Positions 1 to 9,285 of a DNA stretch of 64,000 nt are shown in pieces. The notes below the pieces were generated by a model. The model did not search any database and was not told the DNA's origin. It was given only the letters and a program-made list of their open reading frames with translations. This DNA is from Croceicoccus pelagius (lineage in GTDB: Bacteria > Pseudomonadota > Alphaproteobacteria > Sphingomonadales > Sphingomonadaceae): NCBI RefSeq assembly GCF_001661915.1, contig NZ_LYWY01000040.1, positions 186,001-250,000 of the forward strand. The letters run 5' to 3'. The translations under genes were made by a program, and so were the position numbers. Position 1 is the stretch's first letter. Every line of letters begins with the position of its first letter.

Positions 1-165
1 TTCGGTTCGTCTGTGAACCACGGAAAACCACGACTTTGCGGGCCGCGCAATTGGCCGGCGGGCGCTTGAGACACTCTGCGACAAAGCTCTACATCGCGCT
101 TACGCCGGGGGGATTCCTGATACTCCGGCAGGGCATTTCCGCGTGTCCGGACTGCACAAAAAGAT

Positions 166-200
166 AGGGCCGGGGAGAGCCTTGCGCTCTCCCCGGCCCT
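166..200 (-). terminator. Rho-independent terminator after tig
   Basis: A perfect 15-bp stem (arms 166-180 and 186-200, 5-nt loop) lies 29 bp past the tig stop. On the minus strand it is followed by TATCTTTTT, a good U-tract. Positions 1-165 beyond it hold no ORF I can support; they are probably intergenic, leading to a gene outside the window. Confidence 0.9.
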
Positions 201-228
201 GTCGGCCTGTCGCGAATCGCGTGCCCGA

Positions 229-1812
229 TCAGTCGGCCTTGGCGGCCTTCTTGGCGGGAGCCTTCTTCGCAGCGGCCTTCTTTGCCGGTGCCTTCTTGGC
301 AGGAGCCTTTTCGCCCTCTTCCTTGTCGGCGGCAGCCTTCTTGGCCGGAGCCTTCTTCGCCGGAGCCTTCTTGGCAGCGGGCTTTTCCTCCGCTGCGTCG
401 TCGGTCTTGGCGTCGGCCTTCTTGGCGGCAGCCTTCTTCTTGGCCGGGGCCTTCTTGGCGGGCTTTGCTTCGGCCTCGGCGCCTTCTTCGGCTTCGATTG
501 CGGCCTGCAGCTCTTCCTTGGTCACTTCACGTTCGGTCACTTCGGCCTTGTCGAACAGGAAGTCGACGACCTTGTCCTCGTAAAGCGGGGCCCGCAGCTG
601 GGCAGCGGCCATCGGCTCGTTGCGGACATATTCCATGAACCGCTCACGGTCTTCCGGGCGATACTGCTGGGCAGCCTGCATCATCAGCATCTGCATTTCC
701 TGGTTGGAAACCTCGACGCCGTTCTTCTGGCCGATTTCCGAAAGCAGCAGGCCAAGGCGCACGCGGCGCTCTGCAATGCGCTTGTAGTCGTCCTTCTCGG
801 CCTCGATTTCCTTCATCGCGGCTTCGGGATCTTCCTCGCGGGCAGCTTCCTGCTCCAGCTGGGCCCAGATCTGCTGGAATTCGGCGTCCACCATGCTCGG
901 CGGGACGGCGAAGTCGTGACCGTCGGCCAGGACGTCGAGTAGCGAGCGCTTCATCTGGGTGCGGGTAAGACCGGCGGTCTCCTGCTCCAGCTGGCCCTTC
1001 AGAAGCTCCTTGAGCTTGTCGAGGCTGTCGAGCCCGAGGTTGGTGGCGAATTCCTCGTCGACCTTGGTTTCGGTCGGCGACTTCACTTCCTTGACGGCGA
1101 TGTCGAAGGTCGCTTCCTTGCCCTTCAGGTTCTCGGCCGGATAGTCTTCGGGGAAGGTCACGGTGATGGTCTTTTCATCGCCGGTCTTCGCACCGACGAG
1201 CTGTTCCTCGAAGCCCGGGATGAAACGGCCCGAACCGATTTCCAGCGCCGCGTCCTCGGCCTTGCCGCCGTCGAATTCGACGCCGTCGAGCTTGCCGACG
1301 AAATCGATGATCAGCTGGTCGCCTTCGGCGGCCTTCTTGGTCTTTGCAGCCTTCTTGAAGGACTTCTGCTGACCGGCCAGCTGTTCCAGCGCCTCGTCGA
1401 CCTGTGCGTCAGTGACGGGAACGACCAGCTTTTCAAGCTTCAGACCGTCAAGCTCGGGCGCCTCGATTTCGGGCAGCACTTCGAGTTCGACGGTGACTTC
1501 GGCGTCCTTGCCCTGCTCGTAACTTTCGCCGAGCGTGACCGACGGCTGCATTGCGGGGCGCAGCTTGTTCTCGGTCATGACCTTGTCGACGCTTTCGCGG
1601 ACGGCCTTCTGGAGAGCGTCGGCGTGGATCGCCTCGCCGTGCATCTTCTTTACGAGATTCGCGGGAACCTTGCCCGGACGGAAGCCCGGCATGCGGACCT
1701 GCGGTGCGATACGCTTGATCTCGTCAGCGACGCGCGAATCGATCTCGGAAGCGGGAATGGTTACGGCGTAGGCACGGGCCAGGCCGTCGTTCTTGGTTTC
1801 GGAAATCTGCAT
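229..1812 (-). CDS. tig: Trigger factor with Lys/Ala-rich C-terminal tail
   Basis: Ribosome-associated peptidyl-prolyl isomerase and chaperone that meets nascent chains at the exit tunnel. The N-terminal ribosome-binding domain holds the signature MPGFRPGKVP. A FKBP-type PPIase domain follows (about residues 155-245, with the ending GRFIPGFEEQLVG), then the helical C-terminal chaperone domain. I chose the ATG at 1812 (527 aa) because family similarity begins at MQISETKN and a GGGATACC purine-rich stretch precedes it; an in-frame extension to 2055 would run through the tRNA gene. The oddity is the last ~85 residues, made of repeated PAKKA/AKKAP units, which bring the protein well above the usual 430-450 aa. 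The gene lies 85 bp downstream of tRNA-Leu on the same strand. Confidence 0.97.
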   Translation of the reverse strand: MQISETKNDGLARAYAVTIPASEIDSRVADEIKRIAPQVRMPGFRPGKVPANLVKKMHGEAIHADALQKAVRESVDKVMTENKLRPAMQPSVTLGESYEQGKDAEVTVELEVLPEIEAPELDGLKLEKLVVPVTDAQVDEALEQLAGQQKSFKKAAKTKKAAEGDQLIIDFVGKLDGVEFDGGKAEDAALEIGSGRFIPGFEEQLVGAKTGDEKTITVTFPEDYPAENLKGKEATFDIAVKEVKSPTETKVDEEFATNLGLDSLDKLKELLKGQLEQETAGLTRTQMKRSLLDVLADGHDFAVPPSMVDAEFQQIWAQLEQEAAREEDPEAAMKEIEAEKDDYKRIAERRVRLGLLLSEIGQKNGVEVSNQEMQMLMMQAAQQYRPEDRERFMEYVRNEPMAAAQLRAPLYEDKVVDFLFDKAEVTEREVTKEELQAAIEAEEGAEAEAKPAKKAPAKKKAAAKKADAKTDDAAEEKPAAKKAPAKKAPAKKAAADKEEGEKAPAKKAPAKKAAAKKAPAKKAAKAD

Positions 1813-1897
1813 TGGTATCCCTTCTAAGGGTATCTCTCTCGTCTGGCGGTAGTCGGATCTGCCGCGTGGCTGGTCCGGGTCTACCGCCGTTTCGGTC

Positions 1898-1982
1898 TGG
1901 TGCGGGCGAAGGGACTCGAACCCCCACATCTTGCGATACCAGAACCTAAATCTGGCGCGTCTACCAGTTCCGCCACGCCCGC
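1898..1982 (-). tRNA. tRNA-Leu (anticodon UAG)
   Basis: Read on the minus strand, an 85-nt cloverleaf starts GCGGGCG and pairs with CGCCCGC before the discriminator A and an encoded CCA. The anticodon arm is CCAGA-TTTAGGT-TCTGG, giving anticodon TAG. The T arm reads GGGGGTTCGAGTCCC. The extended variable arm and G-rich D loop fit leucine tRNA. Confidence 0.95.
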
Positions 1983-2096
1983 GGCGACCTTCACCTGCCA
2001 TATGGCATGAAAAATCGGCTCGCGCGCCTCTATCGAAGCCCTGCCAAAAGCGCAAGCGCCACGGGATACTGCGGCCTCGATGTGCGTTTTATCGAC

Positions 2097-2285
2097 ATGG
2101 CCAGCAATCCAGACCCCAAGCCCGACACGATCGAACCCGCCGCGCCGCCAGAGACGCCGCCGGTGATCACCCCTGACGAACAGCCCCAGATCGATCCTAC
2201 GCCGGGCCCCGGCGAAGTGACCGAACCTGCGCCCGACATCGCCGACCCCGGCGGCAATCCCATGGAAACGCCGCCGCCGGATTGA
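2097..2285 (+). CDS. Small proline-rich acidic protein, unknown function
   Basis: A 62-aa reading frame starting MASNPDPKPD and very rich in Pro, Glu, Asp and Thr, ending METPPPD. It has no Cys, no hydrophobic segment and no recognisable domain, so it would be a disordered cytoplasmic peptide. It is divergent from the tRNA-Leu/tig unit and convergent with sppA, whose stop lies 21 bp away. No convincing Shine-Dalgarno sequence precedes the ATG. It could be a real sphingomonad small protein or only an open frame in GC-rich DNA; comparison with relatives would decide. Confidence 0.45.
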   Translation: MASNPDPKPDTIEPAAPPETPPVITPDEQPQIDPTPGPGEVTEPAPDIADPGGNPMETPPPD

Positions 2286-2306
2286 CCTGAGGCCGAGATC
2301 TGACGG

Positions 2307-4187
2307 TCAGTTCGCGAAAAGCATTTCCGCCGCGCGCAGCCAGCGCGGCGCGTCCGCCTGCACCGACAGGAGCCGCGCCGGAACCGGACATGTCGTGCAA
2401 CGCGCCTGTATGGTCGGGCGGGCGATCATGCTCTCCACGTCCTCCACGACCGAGGAAAGCCGCGCATTGCGATGCGCGACCAGCAGTTCAGGAAGCCCGA
2501 CCCGCACAGTTTCCTCCTTTGGCGCGGTCAGGTCTTGCACGAACATCGTGAAGGGGTCGGGCTTTTCCTTAAGATAGCTTGCATGCCACTCGCCATCGTC
2601 CAGACCCGCCTCCTTGGCCGCATAGGCCAGCGCGTCGTCGAGACCGCCCAGCCGATCGACAAGCCCGACCTGCCGCGCGGCCCCGCCGGTCCAGGTCCGC
2701 CCTTCGGCCAGCGTCAGCGCCTTGGCGCGGTCGATCTTGCGCGATTCCTGCACCAATTCGAGGAACGTGTCGTAGGAATGCGTGACTTGCGCCTGCAGCA
2801 CCGCGTCCATCTGTTCGGAGAAACCGCCGAACACGTCGGGCTGGCCCGATAGCGGGGTCGTACCCAGCGAATCGGTGCGTACCGAGAATCGGCCGAGCGT
2901 GTTCTCGAACGAGGGGATCGTCGCGAAGACGCCGATGGAGCCGGTGATCGTCGAGGGTTCGGCAAAGATCGCATCGCCGGGCGTTGCCACCCAGTAGCCG
3001 CCGCTTGCCGCGATATTGCCCATCGACACGACGACCGGGATGCCCGCTTCCTTGTGGCGCAGGATCGACTGGCGGATGACTTCCGATGCCGTGACCGACC
3101 CGCCGGGCGAATCTACGCGCACGACAAGAGCGGCCAGATCGTCGTCCAGCGCATCGTCGAGGATTTCAGCGATACGATCGCCGCCTGCCGTGCCGGGGCC
3201 TGCATCGCCGTCGACGATAGTGCCGGCGATGGTGACGACGCCAATCGACTTACCCGGCTTTTTCGCGGGGCTGGCGCGTAGCCACGTTTCATAGCTCGTA
3301 TGCGCGAAGGCCGCCGGATCGCCGGGCAGGTCATCGTCCTCGCCCACGATGGAGGCGACGTGCGCGCCAAAGTCCTTGCGGCTGCCCAGCTTGTCGACCA
3401 GCCCGCTCTTCAGCGCGGCCTTCGCCGGATCGCCGCCCGCATCGGCAATCGCGCCTGCAGGGTCGGAGATCAGCTTGTCGAGCTTGGCCTTGGGCCGCAC
3501 GCGGGCGACTTCGCCGCGCCACTGCTCCCACAAGGAATCGAGCGCGCCGCCGATGTCGCTGCGCGCGTCGTCGGAAAAGGAACTGCGCGAATAGGTTTCG
3601 ACCGCGCTCTTGTACCGCCCTGCACGGTAGATGTGGACGTTGACCCCGTACTTGTCGGCCGCCTCGCCCCAGAACAGGTAAGTCCCGCCCGGCCCTGCCA
3701 ATAGAGCGCCGCCCATCGGGTCCATCCAGACCTCGCTTGCATGGGCAGCAAGCTGCGCGCTGTCAGCGGAATAGGCGATGGCGTGGACCAGCACCGGCTT
3801 CTTTGCGGCACGGACCTTGTCCATCGCGCGGCCGATGTCGGACAGCGTAACCTGCCCCGCGCCCAGGAAATAATCGAGATCGAGCGCCACGGCCTTGATC
3901 TTGTCATCGCTCGCCGCACCCTCGATCGCGCGGATCACGTCGGCGGCTCTGTGTTCGCGGGTCGCGGCCTGCATCGGCACGATGAGAGAGAGCGGGTCAA
4001 TCGCCTGCGGCTCTTCCACGACGACGCCGTCCAGCGTGACCAGCAGCGCGCCTTCGGTGACCGAGGCGGGCGTCGGGCGATAGCTGAGCGCGGCATAGAG
4101 CAGGCCGAAGAACATGAGCAGCATGAGAAGGACGAGCCCGTCCTTCACGGCGACGAGGAATTTCCAGACCTTGCGGGCGAACGACAT
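2307..4187 (-). CDS. sppA: Signal peptide peptidase SppA, 67K type
   Basis: Membrane-anchored serine protease that degrades cleaved signal peptides on the periplasmic side. The 626-aa length matches the double-domain (E. coli-like) SppA. A single N-terminal membrane anchor occupies residues ~14-34. The N-terminal S49 half carries the catalytic lysine in GRYKSAVETYS (K193). The C-terminal half carries the nucleophile in NIAASGGYW (S395), together forming the Ser-Lys dyad. The ATG at 4187 is preceded by AGGATACCCG; an upstream in-frame start at 4241 adds 18 residues unlike the family. The gene is divergent from pyrB. Confidence 0.95.
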   Translation of the reverse strand: MSFARKVWKFLVAVKDGLVLLMLLMFFGLLYAALSYRPTPASVTEGALLVTLDGVVVEEPQAIDPLSLIVPMQAATREHRAADVIRAIEGAASDDKIKAVALDLDYFLGAGQVTLSDIGRAMDKVRAAKKPVLVHAIAYSADSAQLAAHASEVWMDPMGGALLAGPGGTYLFWGEAADKYGVNVHIYRAGRYKSAVETYSRSSFSDDARSDIGGALDSLWEQWRGEVARVRPKAKLDKLISDPAGAIADAGGDPAKAALKSGLVDKLGSRKDFGAHVASIVGEDDDLPGDPAAFAHTSYETWLRASPAKKPGKSIGVVTIAGTIVDGDAGPGTAGGDRIAEILDDALDDDLAALVVRVDSPGGSVTASEVIRQSILRHKEAGIPVVVSMGNIAASGGYWVATPGDAIFAEPSTITGSIGVFATIPSFENTLGRFSVRTDSLGTTPLSGQPDVFGGFSEQMDAVLQAQVTHSYDTFLELVQESRKIDRAKALTLAEGRTWTGGAARQVGLVDRLGGLDDALAYAAKEAGLDDGEWHASYLKEKPDPFTMFVQDLTAPKEETVRVGLPELLVAHRNARLSSVVEDVESMIARPTIQARCTTCPVPARLLSVQADAPRWLRAAEMLFAN

Positions 4188-4324
4188 CGGGTATCCTGAA
4201 ACTTGAGGGATTAGCGGCCAAGCTAGTGGCCCGCCCGCCAAAGGGCAAAGGACAAAAACCGTGAGGCTTTGGCTGGCGCACGCTTGCCCTATGACGCGAA
4301 GGTGAATAGGGCACAGTCCCTAAG

Positions 4325-5341
4325 ATGAGCGACACGCCCCCTTCCCCCTCCACCCGATACCCCGCCGGTGGCCAGGCGTTTCCCCACAAGGACCTCACCG
4401 GCATTTCCGATCTGCCCCCCTGGCAGATCCTCTACCTGCTGGACGAGGCGGAGCAATGGGTCGCCCTGAACCGCCAGCGGAACAAGCACGTCGATGTTCT
4501 GGCGGGTCTTACCATCATCAACGCCTTCTTCGAAAACTCGACCCGGACGCTTTTGTCGTTTGAGATCGCTGGCAAGCGGCTGGGCGCGGACGTCGTCAAT
4601 ATGCACGCCGCGCAGTCGAGCGTGAAGAAGGGCGAGACGCTTATCGATACGGCCACCACGCTGAACGCGATGCGCGCCGATGCCATCGTGATCCGGCACG
4701 CTAGTTCGGGCGCGGTCCGGCTGATCGCGGACAAGGTCGACTGCCCGGTGCTGAACGCCGGTGACGGTCGGCACGAACACCCGACACAGGCACTGCTCGA
4801 CGCGCTGACCATGCGGCAGTGGATGCGTTCGCGCGGGAGCGAGGAGTTTACAGGGCTCAAGGTCGCGATCTGCGGCGACATCCTGCACAGCCGCGTGGCG
4901 CGTTCGAACGTGCTGCTGCTGACCGCGCTGGGCGCGGATGTTCGGGTCTGCGCGCCGCCCGCGCTTATGCCCGCCGCCATCGAACAGATGCGCGTGTCCG
5001 CCTACACCAATTTTGACGAGGCAATCGACGACGTCGACGTCGTCATGATGCTGCGCCTCCAGAACGAGCGGATGAGCGGGCCTTTCATCCCCTCGGCGCG
5101 CGAGTATCGCCACCTTTATGGCCTTACCCAGACGCGGCTGAAACGCGCCGCGCCCCATGCGCTCGTCATGCATCCCGGCCCGATGAACCGCGGCGTGGAA
5201 ATCGATAGCGACGTTGCGGACCATTTAGAGCGCAGCGCCATCACCACGCAGGTGGAAATGGGCGTCGCGATCCGCATGGCCTGTCTCGACGTGCTGACCC
5301 GCCGCGCCCGCGGGATCGAAGGATGGGAGGCGCTCTCGTGA
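4325..5341 (+). CDS. pyrB: Aspartate carbamoyltransferase catalytic chain
   Basis: Catalyses carbamoyl phosphate + aspartate to N-carbamoylaspartate, the committed step of pyrimidine synthesis. The 338-aa protein has the carbamoyl-phosphate loop FFENSTRT (S72-T75), the [11 protein letters not shown] motif, and the C-terminal HPGPMNRG signature. The stop codon overlaps the GTG start of the dihydroorotase-like gene, so the two are translationally coupled. No pyrI regulatory gene is present; this fits class A ATCases, in which PyrB works with a PyrC' partner. Confidence 0.97.
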   Translation: MSDTPPSPSTRYPAGGQAFPHKDLTGISDLPPWQILYLLDEAEQWVALNRQRNKHVDVLAGLTIINAFFENSTRTLLSFEIAGKRLGADVVNMHAAQSSVKKGETLIDTATTLNAMRADAIVIRHASSGAVRLIADKVDCPVLNAGDGRHEHPTQALLDALTMRQWMRSRGSEEFTGLKVAICGDILHSRVARSNVLLLTALGADVRVCAPPALMPAAIEQMRVSAYTNFDEAIDDVDVVMMLRLQNERMSGPFIPSAREYRHLYGLTQTRLKRAAPHALVMHPGPMNRGVEIDSDVADHLERSAITTQVEMGVAIRMACLDVLTRRARGIEGWEALS

Positions 5342-6573
5342 AGCCGATGGCTCCTCTTACGATCACCGGCGGAAAGCTGCTGACCGGATCCGGCGAACCG
5401 ACTGCGGGTGCGATCCGCTGCGAAGGCGACCATATCACGGCAGTCGGCGACGTCGCCGCGCAGGACGGCGACCGTACGGTCGATGCCAAGGGCAAAATCG
5501 TGATGCCGGGGATCATCGACCTCGGCGTGTTCGAAATCGACAAGCCTGCATTCCATTTCGGCGGAGTGACGCGCGCCGCGCTCATGCCCGATCAGCCGCC
5601 GCCGCTCGACTATCCAGCGCGCGTCCGCTTTGCGGCAAGCTTCGGCAAGCCCGATTTCTGGGTCCACCCCATCGCCGCGGCAACGCGCGGGCTGGAAGGC
5701 AACGAACTGCCCGAACTGGGCCTGATGAAAGATGCAGGCGCCAAGGCCGTGTCGTCGGGCCGCAAGTGGATCACCGATTCAGGCGTCATGCTGCGCGTCC
5801 TGCAATATGCCGCGATGCTGGGCCTGCCCTTCATCTCGCACGCCGAGGACGCAGGGATCGCAGGCGGCGCGGTCGCCACCGATGGTGAAACCGCGACCCG
5901 GCTTGGCCTTGCCAGCGCTCCGGCTGAGGCAGAGGCTCTCGCCGTCATGCGCGACGTGACGCTGGCCGAGATGGCGGGCGCACATCTGCATATCCGGCAG
6001 GTCACGACTGCCGCCGCGCTCGACATCGTGCGCAAAGCCAAGGATCGCGGCGTGCGCGTGACTTGCGGGGTTACGCCTGCGCACTTCATGCTGTCCGACA
6101 TCGCGGTGAACGGCTTCCTGACGTTCGCCCGCCTCTCCCCGCCACTGCGCGCCGAAAGCGACCGTCGGGCCGTGTTGGCGGCTCTTGCAGACGGCACCAT
6201 CGACGTGGTCGCGAGCGGGCACGACCCGCGCGGGCCCGAGGACAAGCGCCTGCCGTTTGCCGATGCCGCACCGGGCATGGCAGGCGCCGAAACGCTGCTC
6301 CCGCTGACGCTGCAACTGGTGCGCGACGGCGTGATCGACATGACGCGCATGGCGCAGCTACTCTGCGTCAATCCGGCGAAGATTCTGGGCGTTCCGGCGG
6401 GGCGTCTGGAAGCAGGTCTCGAGGCCGACATCGCGATCGTCGATCCCGACCGTCCGTGGATCGTCGATTCGGACCGTATGGAAGCGCAGGCGGGCAACAC
6501 GCCTTTCGACAAGCAGCCGGTACAAGGCCGCGCGCTGGCCCTCTTCAAGGGCGGGATGGACGTTAAGGTCTAG
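5338..6573 (+). CDS. pyrC': Dihydroorotase-like protein PyrC' (probably non-catalytic)
   Basis: Amidohydrolase-fold protein of about 411 aa coupled to pyrB. The GTG at 5338 sits 7 nt after GGGAGG and overlaps the pyrB stop; an ATG at 5347 is the alternative start. The fold is clear from MPGIIDL, the central FISHAED segment and the C-terminal [16 protein letters not shown]. The catalytic ligands are missing. The usual HxH after PGxxDxH is replaced here ([10 protein letters not shown]), and the TDHAPH metal/active-site motif reads SGHDPR. By analogy with Pseudomonas PyrC', it probably scaffolds PyrB into a dodecamer rather than closing dihydroorotate. A genuine dihydroorotase would then be encoded elsewhere. 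Confidence 0.88.
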   Translation: MKPMAPLTITGGKLLTGSGEPTAGAIRCEGDHITAVGDVAAQDGDRTVDAKGKIVMPGIIDLGVFEIDKPAFHFGGVTRAALMPDQPPPLDYPARVRFAASFGKPDFWVHPIAAATRGLEGNELPELGLMKDAGAKAVSSGRKWITDSGVMLRVLQYAAMLGLPFISHAEDAGIAGGAVATDGETATRLGLASAPAEAEALAVMRDVTLAEMAGAHLHIRQVTTAAALDIVRKAKDRGVRVTCGVTPAHFMLSDIAVNGFLTFARLSPPLRAESDRRAVLAALADGTIDVVASGHDPRGPEDKRLPFADAAPGMAGAETLLPLTLQLVRDGVIDMTRMAQLLCVNPAKILGVPAGRLEAGLEADIAIVDPDRPWIVDSDRMEAQAGNTPFDKQPVQGRALALFKGGMDVKV

Positions 6574-6767
6574 TTCCGCGCCTCTTCGGCCAGCGTCGTA
6601 TCCGACGGGCCGGGGATCGTCCATATCCCGACGTTGAGCGCCATGATCACGGCGAGCACGAGCATCAGCCCGGCGCGCTTGCGATCGCCCTTATTCCAGG
6701 CAAGCCACGCTCCCACGCACATCGCGATGGCGCCAAGGACGAGGAGGGAGAGGGCAATGTCGCTCAC
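6570..6767 (-). CDS. Small membrane protein, unknown function
   Basis: A 65-aa protein with two predicted membrane helices (about residues 5-24 and 33-50), separated by a positively charged loop NKGDRKRAG. It is convergent with pyrC' and overlaps its end by 4 bp. The hydrophobic-charged-hydrophobic layout argues for a real protein. No family was recognised. Confidence 0.65.
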   Translation of the reverse strand: MSDIALSLLVLGAIAMCVGAWLAWNKGDRKRAGLMLVLAVIMALNVGIWTIPGPSDTTLAEEARN

Positions 6768-6923
6768 GTCGCGATCCTTAGCTCCCTGTTCGCGGCGCGC
6801 CTAGTCCCCGCCCGCACGCTGCCCACCACTTGCCGCTTTTGCCGGAACCGTTCGCGCTTTCGACCGCTGACCCTGCAACGACGCGCCCGCCGCTGCGGGC
6901 CGAGCGAGACAGGAACCAGTTTC

Positions 6924-7346
6924 ATGAGCATTTTCGGCAAGATCAAGGATGCCATCTTCGGCAAGAAGAAAGCCGACCACGACGTGCAGATCAGCGTCGA
7001 CGGCAAGACCGTCAGCCCGGATGGCAATCTTCGCCCGACACCTCCGGGCGGCATGCCTTCGCCTACGGCGACGACCAGCAATGGCGGCGTGATGTCCGAC
7101 GTCGATGTCGAGAAGCAACTCGCATCAATGGACGGAGCAGACCGGCTTAACTGGCGAACCTCGATCGTCGACCTGATGAAGCTGGTCGGCATCGATCCCA
7201 GCTACGAGAACCGCAAGGAACTGGCCCACGAACTGGGCGACACCGACTATTCGGGGAACGCCGAAGAGAACATCGCCCTGCACAAGGCGGTGATGAACGG
7301 CCTTGCCAGGAACGGCGGCAAGGTGCCCGCATCGATGCGAGACTGA
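6924..7346 (+). CDS. DUF3597 family protein
   Basis: A 140-aa soluble protein with the family features: N-terminal MSIFGKIKDAIFGKKK, a low-complexity Pro/Thr/Gly linker (residues ~35-50), and a compact helical C-terminal domain starting VDVEKQLASMD and containing RTSIVDLMKLVGIDPS. The molecular function of DUF3597 is unknown; the C-terminal part has been likened to LysM-adjacent small domains, which I cannot test. It is monocistronic and followed by a strong terminator. Confidence 0.8.
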   Translation: MSIFGKIKDAIFGKKKADHDVQISVDGKTVSPDGNLRPTPPGGMPSPTATTSNGGVMSDVDVEKQLASMDGADRLNWRTSIVDLMKLVGIDPSYENRKELAHELGDTDYSGNAEENIALHKAVMNGLARNGGKVPASMRD

Positions 7347-7364
7347 TCCAGCGGCCAGAATGCG

Positions 7365-7405
7365 AAAAGCCCGCCGGCTCCATCATGGAACCGGCGGGCT
7401 TTTTC
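7365..7405 (+). terminator. Rho-independent terminator, probably bidirectional
   Basis: The stem AGCCCGCCGG...CCGGCGGGCT closes around a short loop and is followed by TTTTT on the plus strand. The minus strand also ends in a T4 run, so it can serve both the DUF3597 gene and, more distantly, rplT. Confidence 0.85.
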
Positions 7406-7463
7406 GTACCCGAAAGTGCTTTCAGCCGATCAGGCCGAAAGAACCTTCTTGGGATTGACCCGA

Positions 7464-7823
7464 TTAAGCAGGCAGAGCCTGCTTGGCCTGGGCGATGATC
7501 GCACCGAAAGCGGCGCTTTCGTTCATCGCGAGGTCGGCCATGACCTTGCGGTCCAGTTCGATGCCGGCGAGCTTCGCGCCGTGCATGAACTGCGAGTAGG
7601 TCAGGCCTTCGGCGCGGACAGCGGCGTTGATGCGCTGGATCCACAGGGCGCGGAAGTTCCGCTTCTTAACCTTGCGGTCGCGATACGCGTACTGACCGGC
7701 CTTTTCGACGGCCTGGCGAGCGACGCGGATCGTGTTCTTGCGGCGGCCGCGGTAACCCTTGGCCTGATCCAGAAGACGCTTGTGCTTGGTGCGGGTGGTA
7801 ACACCCCTCTTGATGCGTGCCAT
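7464..7823 (-). CDS. rplT: 50S ribosomal protein L20
   Basis: Large-subunit protein needed early in 50S assembly, binding 23S rRNA. The 119 aa match the family length, with the basic N-terminus [18 protein letters not shown], the GYRGRRKN motif and the C-terminal globular part [14 protein letters not shown]. It lies 13 bp downstream of rpmI in the standard rpmI-rplT order. infC, often upstream in other bacteria, is not next to them here. Confidence 0.98.
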   Translation of the reverse strand: MARIKRGVTTRTKHKRLLDQAKGYRGRRKNTIRVARQAVEKAGQYAYRDRKVKKRNFRALWIQRINAAVRAEGLTYSQFMHGAKLAGIELDRKVMADLAMNESAAFGAIIAQAKQALPA

Positions 7824-7836
7824 GTGTCGCTACTCC

Positions 7837-8040
7837 TCAGTTCAGCCCGTAGGGCGCCCACTTCTTGATCGTCTTCGCGTCTGCGTCGCTGATCACGGTG
7901 GTGCCGCGGTTCTGGCGGATGTACTTGCCGTTGTGGCTGATGAGGCGGTGGCGCTTGCCGGCGACGCCGTGCTTGACCTTGCCGTTGGCGGTGATCTTGA
8001 AGCGCTTCTTCACACCGCTCTTCGTCTTGAGCTTGGGCAT
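7837..8040 (-). CDS. rpmI: 50S ribosomal protein L35
   Basis: A 67-aa ribosomal protein with [14 protein letters not shown] and the [11 protein letters not shown] motif. Two ATGs are possible (8046 and 8040). The second is preferred because AAGGAG sits 6 nt before it, whereas it abuts the first, and MPKLKT is the conserved N-terminus. It is co-transcribed with rplT. Confidence 0.97.
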   Translation of the reverse strand: MPKLKTKSGVKKRFKITANGKVKHGVAGKRHRLISHNGKYIRQNRGTTVISDADAKTIKKWAPYGLN

Positions 8041-8182
8041 TTTCATCTCCTTGTCAGAAGACACGTCCGAACCAGCCCTGGCAGCCCTATTAGCCAGGCC
8101 GGCGGTTGAATCACGTGTCGTTGAAGTGCGCGCGCCTACAGAACGCGGCGCGGTTTGGCAAGCGCTGTGTGGGTAGCGCGCC

Positions 8183-8386
8183 CTAATCCATCGAATAGAG
8201 GATGAACCACGCAAGCCCCGTGCCGCCGATGAACAGCATCCACGAAAAAGGGAACGCAACCGAATATACGGTGAGACGATGCACGTAGAGTGCACCGCCG
8301 GTCGTGCCGCCGTTCATGAGCACCATCGACACGATCCACGAAAAGAGCGCGCCCGGCACAAGAGATTTATAGAACGATACCATCAT
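8183..8386 (-). CDS. Small membrane protein, unknown function
   Basis: A 67-aa protein with two or more hydrophobic helices (about residues 8-24 and 40-64) and a Gly/Thr-rich connection NGGTTGG. The pattern is typical of a small inner-membrane protein. It lies between the L35 operon and the SDR gene on the same strand. No family was recognised. Confidence 0.6.
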   Translation of the reverse strand: MMVSFYKSLVPGALFSWIVSMVLMNGGTTGGALYVHRLTVYSVAFPFSWMLFIGGTGLAWFILYSMD

Positions 8387-8481
8387 GCGACTTCGACCCC
8401 ATGCCCTCCTTGCAGGTCGAAATCACCTTGCGCGCGCAGGGTTAAGTTTCGCCTAACGCGTGCTGCATCTGCGCAAATAAA

Positions 8482-9261
8482 TCAGGCATCGTACTGCATG
8501 AGCCGGGTCATCCCGCCATCGACGACAAGCTGCTGGCCCGTCACGAAACCCGATTTCTCGCCTGCGAGCCAGTCGATCGCCTCGGCAATATCCTCGACAC
8601 GGCCGATTCGGCCCACGAGGTGCTGTTCCTTCGCGCGCTTCGAATGGTCGGGGTCGGTGCGATCCGCTTCCTTCTGCCAAGGTCCGGTCTCGATCCATCC
8701 GGGCGCGACGGCGTTGACGCGGATATCGGGGCCAAGCGTCACCGCCATCGCATGGGTCAGCGCGAAGAGCCCGCCCTTGGCCGCGGCATAGCCGTAAGTC
8801 TCCGGCTCGGACTGAAGCGCGCGGCTGGACGTGACGTTGACGATAGCGGCAGGCGCGCGCTTCCTCAGCATGGCGACAGCGGCGCGGCTGCACAGGAAAG
8901 CCGACGTCAGGCTGGCGTCGATCCAGCCCTGCCACGCCTCCAGCGTCAGGTCTTCCAGCGGGCCGGATTTCGGGTTCGCGATCCCTGCATTGTTGACGAG
9001 GAGGTCGAGACCGTCGGTCCAATCCGCGATGCTCTCGAACGCGTCCCTCACCGGGTCCTCCTTGCCGACATCGCACTCGATCGCAAGCAGCCGGCCTTTG
9101 GGCAGCAGCGCCAAGAGTTCGGCCAGCGCCTTTGCGTCCTTGTCTAGCGCGGCGACTTTCCAGCCCCTGCCCGCGAAATGCAGCGCAGTGCCGCGGCCTA
9201 TGCCTGCCCCGCCACCGGTGATGACGACGGCGGGCGTGTTCTTTTCGGTCTTGTCGGTCAT
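8482..9261 (-). CDS. SDR family NAD(P)-dependent oxidoreductase
   Basis: Classical short-chain dehydrogenase/reductase of 259 aa. The Rossmann motif is TGGGAGIGRG near the N-terminus, the NNAG motif stabilises the central sheet, and the catalytic Ser and YAAAK are present. Residues after the first beta-strand read ALDKD, where an Asp ending strand 2 suggests preference for NAD over NADP. The C-terminal VDGGMTRLMQYDA is usual for the family. The substrate cannot be told from sequence, and its neighbours give no pathway clue. Confidence 0.9.
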   Translation of the reverse strand: MTDKTEKNTPAVVITGGGAGIGRGTALHFAGRGWKVAALDKDAKALAELLALLPKGRLLAIECDVGKEDPVRDAFESIADWTDGLDLLVNNAGIANPKSGPLEDLTLEAWQGWIDASLTSAFLCSRAAVAMLRKRAPAAIVNVTSSRALQSEPETYGYAAAKGGLFALTHAMAVTLGPDIRVNAVAPGWIETGPWQKEADRTDPDHSKRAKEQHLVGRIGRVEDIAEAIDWLAGEKSGFVTGQQLVVDGGMTRLMQYDA

Positions 9262-9285
9262 GCCCCCATAACGCGGGGAACGCGA

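Noticed and set aside
1813-2055. In-frame extension of tig to 2055
   Set aside because: It reads through tRNA-Leu in reverse and has no family similarity; the ATG at 1812 starts the conserved protein.
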